From the NCBI RefSeq assembly GCF_001562415.1, contig NZ_LOEE01000019.1:124001-188000 (forward strand): DNA of 64,000 nt, read 5' to 3'. The stretch comes from Thermotalea metallivorans (lineage in GTDB: Bacteria; Bacillota; Clostridia; Peptostreptococcales; Thermotaleaceae). The notes beneath the pieces are model-generated. The model was given only the letters and a program-made list of their open reading frames with translations. It was not told where the DNA came from and made no database searches. Of the stretch, positions 50,978 through 60,301 are shown one piece after another; position 1 is the stretch's first letter, and each line of letters opens with the position of its first letter. The position numbers and the translations under genes were made by a program.

Positions 50978-51898
50978 ATGTCAAATAATGAGCGATTGAA
51001 TTTAGGGAAAAAAGCTTCTTGGATCGGTATTATTGGAAATATAGCCCTCACATCCGTGAAGGCTTTTATCGGCTATATTGCCGGAAGTACAGCGATGATT
51101 GCGGACGCACTGCATTCCGGTACAGATATTGTCGGAACCGCCATCGTACTCCAGGGCCTAAAGATTTCCCATCAACCTCCCGATGAAGAACATCATTACG
51201 GCCACGGAAAGGCTGAATCCATCGTAGCCAAAATTATAGCCATACTATTATTTGCTACTGCCTTTGGCATCGGCATATCTGCTTTGAAAACCCTTAGAAG
51301 CCCTGAGTTGAAAGCACCAAGTTCTATAGCCATTTGGCCTGCTGTTATCTCCATCATCTTTAAAGAATGGATGTACCGATATACAGTCAGTATAGGAAAA
51401 AAGATAGACAGTCGGGCCCTGATCGCCGATGCTTGGCATCATCGCACCGATGCCTTTTCTTCCGTTGCCGCATTGATTGGTATCACCGGTGCTGTACTAG
51501 GCTATCCAATCTTAGACCCTTTGGCCGGTATCATCGTAGCGGTCATGATTATGAAAGCGGCCATTTCGATTTATTGGGATGCAGTCCATGAGCTGATGGA
51601 TTCTGCTCCTCCAAAAGAAATCATCGAAGCTATTAAAAAATTGACCACGGAAATTGAGGGCATCCATGATATTCAGGATATAAAGGCTAGAAAAACGGGC
51701 AATCAGATTTTCGTGGATATGAAAATCTGTGTTGACAAATTAATTACAGTAGAAGAAGGACACGCCTTGGCGGGAAAAGCCAAACACGCTATTCTAAAGC
51801 ATATTGAAAACATCAGGGATGTATTGATCCATGTAAACCCCTGTCCCATCTATGAAAAGGAAAGTATGCAAAATCAAGGCAAGGAAGATAAGACTTAA
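50978..51898 (+). CDS. Cation diffusion facilitator metal transporter
   Basis: 306-residue CDF-family divalent metal/proton antiporter. About six membrane helices; metal-site motifs IADALHSGTD (first half) and IADAWHHRTDAF (second half), and a cytoplasmic C-terminal domain (EIEGIHDIQDIKARKTG). Likely substrate Mn, Fe or Zn; not decided by sequence. Start at 50978 chosen by AAGGGA; a frame to 50918 lacks a site. Confidence 0.93.
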   Translation: MSNNERLNLGKKASWIGIIGNIALTSVKAFIGYIAGSTAMIADALHSGTDIVGTAIVLQGLKISHQPPDEEHHYGHGKAESIVAKIIAILLFATAFGIGISALKTLRSPELKAPSSIAIWPAVISIIFKEWMYRYTVSIGKKIDSRALIADAWHHRTDAFSSVAALIGITGAVLGYPILDPLAGIIVAVMIMKAAISIYWDAVHELMDSAPPKEIIEAIKKLTTEIEGIHDIQDIKARKTGNQIFVDMKICVDKLITVEEGHALAGKAKHAILKHIENIRDVLIHVNPCPIYEKESMQNQGKEDKT

Positions 51899-51901
51899 AT
51901 C

Positions 51902-53071
51902 TTACCCTCCTTGCTTTTTATACTTTTTCATTCCAGGCATCACAATCTTAAACATGCTTCTCTTTTCAATATTTAATAGCTGTATATTTCCTACTCCTGC
52001 AAAAACTTTATTGATTCCCCGGAGTCCAAAACCTGTCTTTAAAAATCTGCTGCTTTCATCTAAAATCAAAAGCCGATCATAAAGCCAACTATTCCTTCGA
52101 GAAGGATTGCGTTCTCTCAGCATGGTATGCATGTTTTGACCCCTGGGCAGGTTGCCGGGGTTGCTGATCTCGATCTTATGATCTCCGATAAATACCCCAA
52201 TATTCCGTGTTAAGTCAAAATAGTCCCGATGAAGCACTGCATTGGCAATCCCCTCAAATATGGCCTCTACCGGATAATTGGTTCCCTCCAACAGTTTGCT
52301 TATATATGCGTGACATCGGTTCAGCATTTGCATCATGTCCCCATGGATCAATTGGATAACTTGTTCACTTCCCACATAGTGGGTAATTTGGATAGAACAG
52401 TGGGGCAAATACAGTTGAGGATGATTGCAAAACAACAGCAGACCTCCGATAGTTGGGTGAAATTTTCCGGTTTCCGGATCATGATGAATAATGCCCAGAT
52501 TGTGCCATACATTTTTTTCCATATCTTCTTTGGGAAATAAGCTGATTTTATTCAGATAGTTTCTCACCAATTTTCTGTCTAGCACATCAATGTCCAAATT
52601 GTACAGGGGAACCAATTCGTTGCTAACCAATCCCACCTCTTGAAACATTCTGGCAATTTCATCTCTCCTAGCAAAATCTGTCGTGGACCCCCTTCTGATA
52701 TAAAAAGTACCCGTTTGTCTCATCTGATGGGGTCTTTGATAACTTTTAAATATGGTAATTACCCCAACCCATTTATCTTTTATGTTTACACATTCCACTC
52801 TTAGGTGAATCGGAGGATCGCATCGAAAACTCACAATTTGTTGAATTCTCTCCTCGCTGAATTCCTCCGGATGAATGCCAATGATCTCCTTGGTCTTATC
52901 CCTGACCCCTATGATTATATGTCCCCTGCCCCCTACGCTGTTGGCAATAGCAATCACATCCTTAGTAAATTCTTTCTTTTCCGAATCTGTTTTTAAGTTT
53001 AAACTTTCTTTAAAGTCCAATTTGCTTCCTTCCTCTTGTTTTAGAAGCATTTTCAACCTTTGAATATCCAT
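51902..53071 (-). CDS. AlbA_2-domain transcription regulator with C-terminal ATP-binding-like domain
   Basis: 389-residue protein. N-terminal Schlafen/AlbA_2 domain (EGSKLDFKESLNLKT; GGRGHIIIGVRD at about 45-56), then FYIRRGSTT and a C-terminal region with an HATPase_c-like piece (IEAIFEGIANAVLHRDYF). Members are putative regulators; substrate unknown. It converges with the CDF gene, their stops only 3 bp apart. Confidence 0.85.
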   Translation of the reverse strand: MDIQRLKMLLKQEEGSKLDFKESLNLKTDSEKKEFTKDVIAIANSVGGRGHIIIGVRDKTKEIIGIHPEEFSEERIQQIVSFRCDPPIHLRVECVNIKDKWVGVITIFKSYQRPHQMRQTGTFYIRRGSTTDFARRDEIARMFQEVGLVSNELVPLYNLDIDVLDRKLVRNYLNKISLFPKEDMEKNVWHNLGIIHHDPETGKFHPTIGGLLLFCNHPQLYLPHCSIQITHYVGSEQVIQLIHGDMMQMLNRCHAYISKLLEGTNYPVEAIFEGIANAVLHRDYFDLTRNIGVFIGDHKIEISNPGNLPRGQNMHTMLRERNPSRRNSWLYDRLLILDESSRFLKTGFGLRGINKVFAGVGNIQLLNIEKRSMFKIVMPGMKKYKKQGG

Positions 53072-53152
53072 GGGATCATTCCTTTCAATGTCAGAGCAAA
53101 TTTGTATCTGCCGGCGCTTTTCATGAAATATACTTTATATTTATTTTATGAA

Positions 53153-53236
53153 TCATACGCGAAACATGATAAATTATTTCTATAGCTTTATGCAAAAGTC
53201 ATTGAAATATTTGATTCTCATATGCGAAAATGATAA
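53153..53236. promoter_or_regulatory. Two LysR-type operator-like repeats
   Basis: TCATACGCGAAACATGATAA at 53153-53172 and TCATATGCGAAAATGATAA at 53218-53236. Each contains a TCAT / ATGA inverted repeat. The second ends about 35 bp before the LysR ATG; probable autoregulatory sites. Confidence 0.6.
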
Positions 53237-53271
53237 GATTAGCTTATTAGAAATCAATTTGGAGTGATCGT

Positions 53272-54183
53272 ATGGATTTTAGACAACTGGAAACCTTTGT
53301 AACAATCGCAAAACTAAAAAGTTTTTCTAAAGCTGCAGATCATCTGTTTTTAACACAGCCCACCATTAGCAATCATATACAAAATTTAGAAAAAGAATTG
53401 GGAACAATCCTCATCAATCGTTCCAATAAAAAGGTGACCCTGACAAAAGCAGGGGAAATTCTGTTTGCCCATGCAATGGATATTTTAAACAAAAAAGAAC
53501 AAACTTTGTTTTCTTTAAAATCATTTCAAGGAAAAATCGAAGGAACCTTGGAGATTGCCTCCAGCAGTATCCCTGAACAATATATTCTTCCTTCGTTGCT
53601 AAATTCCTTTCATACATTATACCCCGATGTAAAGTTTCATTTGCTGCATTATGACTCGGAACAGGTTGTAGACAGCATATGCAACGGTGAAATAGACTTC
53701 GGCATCGTAGGGGCCAAAAATGATACCAAGCACTTAAGCTATATAGAGATCATGGAAGATACTCTGCTGATGATCGCTCCCTATACCGATGCTTATAAAA
53801 ATATAAATGAAATCACCTTAGACCAACTGCTCCATGAAAAAATTATCCTTCGGGAAGAAGGATCCGGTACAAGAAAAATTTTTGAGAAGGCCCTGGCAGC
53901 CCGCAATCTTTCTATGGAGGACTTTCATATCATCGCATATATCGAAAGCATTGAATCCATCAAACAATGTGTGAGAAAAGGCCTTGGTGTTTCTATTATT
54001 TCACAGCTGGCTGTCGTGGACGAAATAAAATTTCAACTGCTAAAAGCCATAACCATCAAAGATTTGAAGATCAAACGAAGCTTCTATTTTGTCTATCATA
54101 AATATAGGGCATTGTCTCCCTTGGCTGAAACTTTCAAAAATTTTGTTGTAGGGAATAAAGATATTATAAAAAATCGGGAGTGA
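53272..54183 (+). CDS. LysR-family regulator (selenium-metabolism-type similarity)
   Basis: 303-residue LysR regulator: HTH at residues 15-60 (KSFSKAADHLFLTQPTISNHI), then a periplasmic-binding-type effector domain (IEGTLEIASSSIPEQYILP). The wording around that segment resembles LysR regulators tied to selenium metabolism in Clostridia, a tentative comparison. Two matching repeats lie upstream. No selenium genes are visible in this window. Confidence 0.88.
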   Translation: MDFRQLETFVTIAKLKSFSKAADHLFLTQPTISNHIQNLEKELGTILINRSNKKVTLTKAGEILFAHAMDILNKKEQTLFSLKSFQGKIEGTLEIASSSIPEQYILPSLLNSFHTLYPDVKFHLLHYDSEQVVDSICNGEIDFGIVGAKNDTKHLSYIEIMEDTLLMIAPYTDAYKNINEITLDQLLHEKIILREEGSGTRKIFEKALAARNLSMEDFHIIAYIESIESIKQCVRKGLGVSIISQLAVVDEIKFQLLKAITIKDLKIKRSFYFVYHKYRALSPLAETFKNFVVGNKDIIKNRE

Positions 54184-54199
54184 AAATTCCCGATTTTTT
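54169..54199. terminator. Bidirectional terminator between LysR and aminopeptidase genes
   Basis: Stem AAAATCGGGA / TTCCCGATTTT overlapping the LysR stop codon and the end of the aminopeptidase gene; T run on both strands. Confidence 0.8.
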
Positions 54200-55625
54200 A
54201 TGCTTTGAAAAACGCTTTATAAGCCTTATAGGTCATATAGACATCTACTTTGCTCACGATCTCCATGGGAGCGTGCATGCTCAGCACCGGTACGCCACAA
54301 TCCACAACCTCAGCACCATAATTCGCCAGTATATATGCAATGGTCCCACCACCGCCCTGATCAACCTTTCCCAATTCTCCAATCTGCCATATAACGCCAT
54401 TGTCATGGAATATCCTTCGTACCTCAGCTAAAAATTCAGCATTGGCATCATTAGACCCTGACTTTCCTCTGACACCGGTATACTTCACCAGGATAACACC
54501 CTTTCCAAGAAAGGCGGCATTTCTCTTATCCATGACATCTGGAAAATTCGGATCAAAACCTGCCCCCACATCCCCTGACAACACTTTGGAATTGGCCATA
54601 GCTCTTCTTACCTTTAATTCACTATAATCCTTGCTCTGGGCTGCAATCAGTTCAGCAACGGCATTTTCAAAAAATCTGGATTCCATCCCTGTATTCCCCA
54701 TACTTCCAACTTCTTCCTTATCTACAAATAGGGCCACAGCTGTTCTAACCGGATTCTCCATTTCTACAATCGCCTGCAAAGCAGCAAAAGAACATACTCT
54801 ATCGTCGTGGCCATACGCCCCTACCATACTTCTATCAATTCCTACATCCCTTGCTTTTCCCGCAGGAACAACTTCAATTTCTGCAACTAGAAAATCATCT
54901 TCTTCGATTCCATATTTCTCATGAAGCAGCTTCATCACTTGATACTTTACTCTCTCTTTGACCGATGCATCCTCATAGGGAATACTGCCGATAAGAACAT
55001 TTAAACCTTCTCCCGTGATTCCTTCACTTAATTTTTTTTCTATCTGATCCTTCGACAAGTGGGGAAGTAAATCTGTAATAAAGAATGTCGGATCATTTTC
55101 ATCTTCTCCAATAACAATTCTCAATTTTTTACCGTCTTTTCTCGTTACAACCCCATGCAAAGCCAGAGGTATGGCAGTCCATTGATACTTCTTAATTCCG
55201 CCATAATAATGGGTTTTCAGCAAGGCCAACCCCCCATCTTCATATAATGGAAAAGGCTTAAGGTCTAATCTTGGCACATCCACATGGGCACCCACAATAT
55301 TCATGCCATATTCCAGGGCTTCCTTGCCAAGAATAAAAAGGGCGGCAGCTTTTCCCTTATTGTTGGCATAGACTTTTAAGCCTTCTTTCACCTCAATTTT
55401 ACCCTTGATCACATCCGCTATATTTACAAAGCCCCTTTCTTCTGCCAATCGAATAATCTCTTCAATACATTCTCTCTCAGTTTTTCCTTTGTCCAAAAAT
55501 TGCTTATAAACATCATTGAGTGCATATACTTTTTCCCTTTCATCGGCACTGAGTTGATCCCATCCATTTTTAAATTCATAGATGATCCTATCTTGACATT
55601 CCTGTATTTTTGTTTGCTCCGTCAA
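54198..55625 (-). CDS. M18-family aspartyl aminopeptidase
   Basis: 475-residue zinc aminopeptidase of family M18. Metal-binding features: GAHVDVPRLD near residue 137, VDKEEVGSMGNTGM, HDDRVCSFAAL, and SMHAPMEIVSKVD near the end. It is cytoplasmic and should remove N-terminal residues, typically acidic ones, from peptides. Length usual. Confidence 0.93.
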   Translation of the reverse strand: MTEQTKIQECQDRIIYEFKNGWDQLSADEREKVYALNDVYKQFLDKGKTERECIEEIIRLAEERGFVNIADVIKGKIEVKEGLKVYANNKGKAAALFILGKEALEYGMNIVGAHVDVPRLDLKPFPLYEDGGLALLKTHYYGGIKKYQWTAIPLALHGVVTRKDGKKLRIVIGEDENDPTFFITDLLPHLSKDQIEKKLSEGITGEGLNVLIGSIPYEDASVKERVKYQVMKLLHEKYGIEEDDFLVAEIEVVPAGKARDVGIDRSMVGAYGHDDRVCSFAALQAIVEMENPVRTAVALFVDKEEVGSMGNTGMESRFFENAVAELIAAQSKDYSELKVRRAMANSKVLSGDVGAGFDPNFPDVMDKRNAAFLGKGVILVKYTGVRGKSGSNDANAEFLAEVRRIFHDNGVIWQIGELGKVDQGGGGTIAYILANYGAEVVDCGVPVLSMHAPMEIVSKVDVYMTYKAYKAFFKA

Positions 55626-55790
55626 ACGAATCCCTCTCCTTCATATCAAAAATCTCTTAAAAGCCCATGACAGAAATTATGAAGCTGTTTTCTATTTTCC
55701 AATGTTCATCATTTCCCATGTTCTATAAAAAAAATTATATGTGCAATTGAATTAACTATATCATACCCATCCTAGCAATGTTTGTCAACG

Positions 55791-56219
55791 TCATTGTTTC
55801 TCCTCTTGTGAAGTGACATCTTCCGGATAGTTATATTCTTCTCCAGCAGCTTCATAATTATTGCTGTAGTATCCATTATCTTCTTTTCTATGAAAAACAA
55901 AAAATTCTTCTCTACATACATTGGATTTTTTGATGTCCCTCAAGTACTCTTTCAGCTTATAACCTAATGTATCGATGACCTCATCGATCAATTCTCCCAA
56001 ATCATCGGCTCTGTCTACTGCATCCTTTACATCATCTTTGCTGGAAAAAGCAATGTGATTGAATTCTTCAGCCGCATCCACCAATACCCGGTAAGAAGTT
56101 GTCAACCCGTTCAATATGGATGATAATTGCTCCACTTCGCCAGCCAAACATTCTCTCCTCAGCCTTGTAATCTCTATATAAGTCTTCAAATCTCTGCAAG
56201 ATATATGTTCATTTTTCAT
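55791..56219 (-). CDS. Hypothetical protein next to degU
   Basis: 142-residue soluble, mostly helical protein (MKNEHISCRDLKTYIEITRLRRECL). C-terminal 40 residues are polar and tyrosine-rich. No family recognised. It follows degU on the same strand, beyond the degU terminator. Confidence 0.65.
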   Translation of the reverse strand: MKNEHISCRDLKTYIEITRLRRECLAGEVEQLSSILNGLTTSYRVLVDAAEEFNHIAFSSKDDVKDAVDRADDLGELIDEVIDTLGYKLKEYLRDIKKSNVCREEFFVFHRKEDNGYYSNNYEAAGEEYNYPEDVTSQEEKQ

Positions 56220-56278
56220 TTCATCTCACCTCAAACAAGGTTTATGGTTAATATATATTTAAAATGTCAACAAAATAG

Positions 56279-56310
56279 AAAAAGATTTAGGTTTCCCCTA
56301 AATCTTTTTT
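56279..56310 (-). terminator. degU terminator
   Basis: AAAAAGATTTAGG / CCTAAATCTTTTT stem at the end of the response regulator gene; good T run on the minus strand. Confidence 0.75.
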
Positions 56311-56957
56311 ATATTATGCTTATACGCATAGATGGCGGCTTGGGTCCTATCATTGACATCAATCTTTTTAAAAATATTGGAAACATGATTTTTGACGGTT
56401 TTTTCACTGATAAACAAAGTATCGGCAATCTCCTTATTATTCTTCCCTTCTGCAATAAGGCCTAAAACTTCATATTCTCTTCTTGTGAGCCGTTCTTTTT
56501 TAAATTCGTCATCATCTAATCTTCCTTTTTTGTTAAATTCTTTTACCAAGGAAGCCGCTAAAGACGGATGAATATAAGACTCTCCACTATGGACATCGCG
56601 GATGGCTTTAATTAAACTGGAAGACTCTGCATCCTTTAACACATATCCCGATGCACCAATATTGATGGTTTCAAATAAATATTCCCTATCCTCATGGATG
56701 GTGAGCATGATGATTTTGCTGTCTAACCCCATATCCTTCAGCCTTCTCAAGGCCTGTATTCCGTTCATCTTGGGCATGTTGATATCCATCAAGATAACAT
56801 GGGGTTTCAACTGCTGGGATTTTTTAATGGCGTCTTCCCCGTCAACGGCAAGTTCTATGACTTCCATATCTTCTTCTAACTCTAAAATCTGCTTTAACCC
56901 TTGCCGCATTAGTGAATGATCATCTGCAATAAGTACCTTAATTTTCGACTTCATCAT
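56298..56957 (-). CDS. degU: DegU-like LuxR/NarL-family response regulator
   Basis: 219-residue response regulator: receiver domain with phospho-acceptor in [14 protein letters not shown], conserved DDHS at the start, and a C-terminal LuxR HTH ([22 protein letters not shown]). Start taken at 56957 (MMKSKIKV) after GGAGG; overlaps the kinase stop by 20 bases. With the kinase it forms a DegS/DegU-type pair controlling motility, exoenzymes or competence-like responses. Confidence 0.92.
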   Translation of the reverse strand: MMKSKIKVLIADDHSLMRQGLKQILELEEDMEVIELAVDGEDAIKKSQQLKPHVILMDINMPKMNGIQALRRLKDMGLDSKIIMLTIHEDREYLFETINIGASGYVLKDAESSSLIKAIRDVHSGESYIHPSLAASLVKEFNKKGRLDDDEFKKERLTRREYEVLGLIAEGKNNKEIADTLFISEKTVKNHVSNIFKKIDVNDRTQAAIYAYKHNIKKI

Positions 56958-58122
56958 AATTTTCCTCCTCATCTCCTAAAGGAATTGATATTTTGATTCG
57001 CGTGCCTGTTCCTAAATTACTGTCAATGTCCATTGTTCCTTTCAGCAGCTCTACCCTTTCCCGCATAGCCAGCAAGCCAAAGCCCCCTTCTTCTCTGCCG
57101 GATTTTAGCTGTTTTTCCACATCAAATCCAATGCCATCATCGAAAATCAGCATATGAATGGTTTTATGAATAATTTCAAGCTTAATCACAACCGTTGTGG
57201 CCCGGGCATACTTCCTTACATTGTTCAATGCTTCCTGTACAATTCTGAATAAAGAAAGCTGAATCGTTGAATCCATCACCTCATTTTTTGCAATAACGGA
57301 AAAGTCTACATTAATTTTTGTTTCCTCTTCGAAATTCAATATAAAACGCTGAATCGTTGGGACCAAGCCCAAGTCATCCAAGGACATGGGACGTAAATCA
57401 TAGATAATCTTTCTCACATCCCTTAGACACTCCCTGCCGATATTTCTCAACTGACTCAGTTCAAATTTAGCTTTTTCAATATCTCGATCAATAAGTCTCT
57501 CACATATTTCTGCTTTGATCACCAAATTGGCCATCAATTGCGCCGGTCCGTCATGAATATCCCTGGCAATCCGCTGCCGTTCTTCCTCTTGGGCTTTTAA
57601 TACCTTGATTCCCATGATCTGCCTTTGCTGCATATCCTCCAGATGTCCTACCACATCTTGCAGATTTCCGCTGAGATACCCCATCACAACACCAACCTGT
57701 GAAACAAGATTTTCAGCTTTTTTTACAACTTCATAGGAACTTTTCAGTCTTTTCTCCAGATCTGTTCTTTGTTTGATTAATTCTTTTTCCTCCTGCCTCT
57801 TTAAAGTAATCTTGACCTGCAGATCTTTTGCATTTTCATAGGCAGTCTTAATATCTTTCTCGCTGTATAGAGAAAAGTTTCTGCTGACATTGACAAGCTT
57901 TTTTCTACTTTCTTTTTCTAAAATTTCCAGCCGATCCACTTCCTGAATCACCATTGCAGTCTTTTTTTTGATTTCCTCCACTTGCTGCTCCAGATTTTTG
58001 CACTCGCTCCTTGCACGCTCAGCAATTTCAAATATCTCATTCTTTCCTTTTTCGATTGCGTCAATCGTATTTCTGACAATCTCATTGATCTTTTTTATAT
58101 CCATCTGATGCCGATAATTCAT
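56938..58122 (-). CDS. degS: DegS-like sensor histidine kinase
   Basis: 394-residue soluble histidine kinase. An N-terminal coiled-coil sensor region (residues 1-160) precedes the HisKA_3 box [19 protein letters not shown] with the phosphorylated His at about residue 190. The HATPase domain ends [25 protein letters not shown]. No membrane span, as for DegS. ATG at 58122 after GAGGTG. Confidence 0.92.
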   Translation of the reverse strand: MNYRHQMDIKKINEIVRNTIDAIEKGKNEIFEIAERARSECKNLEQQVEEIKKKTAMVIQEVDRLEILEKESRKKLVNVSRNFSLYSEKDIKTAYENAKDLQVKITLKRQEEKELIKQRTDLEKRLKSSYEVVKKAENLVSQVGVVMGYLSGNLQDVVGHLEDMQQRQIMGIKVLKAQEEERQRIARDIHDGPAQLMANLVIKAEICERLIDRDIEKAKFELSQLRNIGRECLRDVRKIIYDLRPMSLDDLGLVPTIQRFILNFEEETKINVDFSVIAKNEVMDSTIQLSLFRIVQEALNNVRKYARATTVVIKLEIIHKTIHMLIFDDGIGFDVEKQLKSGREEGGFGLLAMRERVELLKGTMDIDSNLGTGTRIKISIPLGDEEENYDEVEN

Positions 58123-58271
58123 AGCCACACCTCAAACCATTCCTTCATTTGCAGTATTTCACACATGCTAATACCTTTATTTCTGCATGATCTTTTAATT
58201 ATCCTTCTCCAGCTTACTGTAAAATTATGAAAATAGTACTTTTTATCTATAGAACTACCTTTTCTGAGAAA

Positions 58272-58312
58272 AACAAAGTCTTCCCTTGAAGGATGTAAAG
58301 GAAGACTTTGTT
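58272..58312 (-). terminator. Intrinsic terminator after the secreted protein gene
   Basis: CAAAGTCTTCC / GGAAGACTTTG stem followed by TTTTTC on the minus strand. Confidence 0.75.
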
Positions 58313-58409
58313 GAAATATCTTTTGATGAAAATTATGACTTATCCCCAATGTATGAAAATATATCGTTGCCTATATGCTATAAAAAAAGGGATCGTATGG
58401 ATTACGTCC

Positions 58410-58904
58410 CTACTGGCTCACCGTATAATCACTCAATTTCCATGATTCATTTTCTTTTTTCAAAATTACACGATAGCGAATCTGTTCTTCATAATTTCCA
58501 TATAAACCTTCCATTTTCCACAATACATCTATCTCTGCCTCCATCCCTGTCCTGCCATATGCTACATTTTCTATATTGAAAACCTCTACGCCCATTATTT
58601 TCTCCAGATCTGTCGGAAATGCCACAGCATCTTGAAATGCTTTCTTATCAAAAGTTAGCAAAGGTTCTGCAACAATTTCTTCAAGTTTTTGAGAATATTT
58701 TATGAGATTTTTTGGCTCTTGGTATAATTTATTCCATAAGACTGCTCTTTCTGCAAAAAGATGCTGTATGATTTGTTTTTCCTTTTCAAATTCTCGGGCT
58801 TTTGCTTCGGTTTTTAAATGCTCCACCCTTTCATTTGCAAAAATTGAATGCACATGCATCATTAATGCAATCAATGCTAAAAATAACAGCAAAACCTTTT
58901 TCAT
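58410..58904 (-). CDS. Secreted or lipid-free exported hypothetical protein
   Basis: 164 residues with a Sec signal peptide (MKKVLLLFLALIALMMHVHSIFA, cleavage near ANE). No lipobox Cys. The mature part has a helical start and a C-terminal beta-rich domain (IRYRVILKKENESWKLSDYTVSQ), reminiscent of NTF2-like folds. Unknown function. Confidence 0.75.
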   Translation of the reverse strand: MKKVLLLFLALIALMMHVHSIFANERVEHLKTEAKAREFEKEKQIIQHLFAERAVLWNKLYQEPKNLIKYSQKLEEIVAEPLLTFDKKAFQDAVAFPTDLEKIMGVEVFNIENVAYGRTGMEAEIDVLWKMEGLYGNYEEQIRYRVILKKENESWKLSDYTVSQ

Positions 58905-59385
58905 ATGTTCATCCCCCTATATATTGTATCTTGAAATAAATTATATACTATTTATGGTATGAAATTTGGTTTTTGCTGTTGTCAAATCAATTTTTTTCTC
59001 TACAGAAAACTCTATTTTTTGTTTTTTTCCTACATGGGATGCATAGACATACAATTGTACAAAAAATCCAATGGCTATCAGGAGGATTTCTGGCTGAAAA
59101 CAAAGCAAAACAATCTTCATAAACCCTTGGGATTTAGGCTTCGTCACGAATCAGCAATCCGCTTTTTTCCTTATAACCCGTAGGAAATTATGGACTTTCC
59201 TAAATTGTAGATAAGTCATAATTTCTGTCATGGGTTTCAACAAAGTCTTTCTTTCAATCTTCCAACGGAAGACTTTGTTATTTTTTTATTTAGAAAAGGG
59301 GTGCAGGTCCGAGCAGGAAGCCAAATCTCAAGGGTTTGTCTGCAAACTCAAATCCCCCTGCCATCAGGGGGATTTTGTTGCAATC
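58905..59385. other. Non-coding region with an inverted-repeat pair and hairpins
   Basis: No supported gene. Contains AAACCCTTGGGATTTAGGCTTC (59121-59142; shown only in part in findings) and its near inverse at 59317-59337, an ACAAAGTCTT / AAGACTTTGT hairpin at 59239-59280 with a T run on the plus strand, and a TCCCCCTG / CAGGGGGA hairpin at 59350-59376 near the cheW stop. Confidence 0.45.
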
Positions 59386-59847
59386 TTATATATTTTGTTG
59401 TATATGTTGAATTTTTTCTTTTTCATCATCGGATAGAACTTCTTCCAAATTCAGCAACAGCACAATCCGATCCTTCAATTTTCCTACACCCGTTATGTAC
59501 TTCTTATCTACTCCGGCAATCAGCTCGGGAGCCTGCTCTATATTCTCTTCACTCAATCTTAATACCTGGGAGGCTTCATCGACAACAAATCCTACCTGTC
59601 TGTTTTTTACATGAATAACAATAATTCTCGTGTCTGAATTTATTTCTGTCTCCTCCAAATTAAATCTTTTCTTTAGATTGATGATGGGCGTAATATCTCC
59701 CCTGAGATTGATGATCCCATCAACAAACTTTGGGGTATTGGGTACTTTTACACTTGGCTTATACTCACTGATTTCCTTCACATTCATAATATCGACCCCA
59801 TACTCTTCATTGCCTAGCTTAAATATGACATACTGCTTTTCTGCCAT
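59386..59847 (-). CDS. cheW: CheW chemotaxis coupling protein
   Basis: 153-residue CheW-domain protein linking chemoreceptors to CheA. Typical features: MAEKQYVIFKLGNEEYGVDI at the start, VKVPNTPKFVDGIINLRGDITPIINL, and GFVVDEASQVLRL. Stand-alone here with no other che genes nearby. Confidence 0.93.
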   Translation of the reverse strand: MAEKQYVIFKLGNEEYGVDIMNVKEISEYKPSVKVPNTPKFVDGIINLRGDITPIINLKKRFNLEETEINSDTRIIVIHVKNRQVGFVVDEASQVLRLSEENIEQAPELIAGVDKKYITGVGKLKDRIVLLLNLEEVLSDDEKEKIQHIQQNI

Positions 59848-60004
59848 GCATGACCCTCCTTTTGCTTATTGGTTATATATGAAGCTTCTCCATTTTTGTC
59901 AAACTTTCATATATTATATTCTAGGTGTTGAAATATTTTCCTCTCTTTTTATAAAAAAAGAAGAAGAAGTTTCAATTTATTCTTCTTCTCTCCTTGCCAT
60001 GGCA

Positions 60005-60175
60005 TCAATCAACAATTTCTATCTTCTCCAACTGCCTTCTAAAATTTTCGCGAAAAACCGCCAAATATTCTTCCCTTAACTGGTTTTGCTCCTTTTTTTC
60101 TGCCTCCGTAAGACCTGTCGCCTTTGCCTTTCTTGCAAGAAAATTGATTCTATCCATCTTTTCTTTATCCAGCAT
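60005..60175 (-). CDS. YnzC-like (UPF0291/DUF896) protein
   Basis: 56-residue protein in the DUF896 family (MLDKEKMDRINFLARKAKATGLTEAE start). Family members such as YnzC are small helical proteins in Bacillota; some are linked to the SOS response. Ribosome binding site is weak (GTAGAAA region). Confidence 0.8.
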   Translation of the reverse strand: MLDKEKMDRINFLARKAKATGLTEAEKKEQNQLREEYLAVFRENFRRQLEKIEIVD

Positions 60176-60269
60176 TTTCTACACTCCTTTATCCTGTCTT
60201 CCCAAGTACCCATTATACAGAAAAGGCATACTTTCGTCAAATGCTCTCCATTGGGGTGCCCCTATAACG

Positions 60270-60296
60270 AAAAATGAGGTGTATCACCTCATTTTT
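60270..60296 (-). terminator. hutH terminator
   Basis: Perfect 12-bp stem AAAAATGAGGTG / CACCTCATTTTT with a three-base loop, just after the hutH stop on the minus strand; symmetrical. Confidence 0.8.
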
Positions 60297-60301
60297 CCCA
60301 T

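Noticed and set aside
58941-59147. 68-residue minus-strand frame
   Set aside because: No ribosome binding site and it spans one arm of the inverted-repeat pair.
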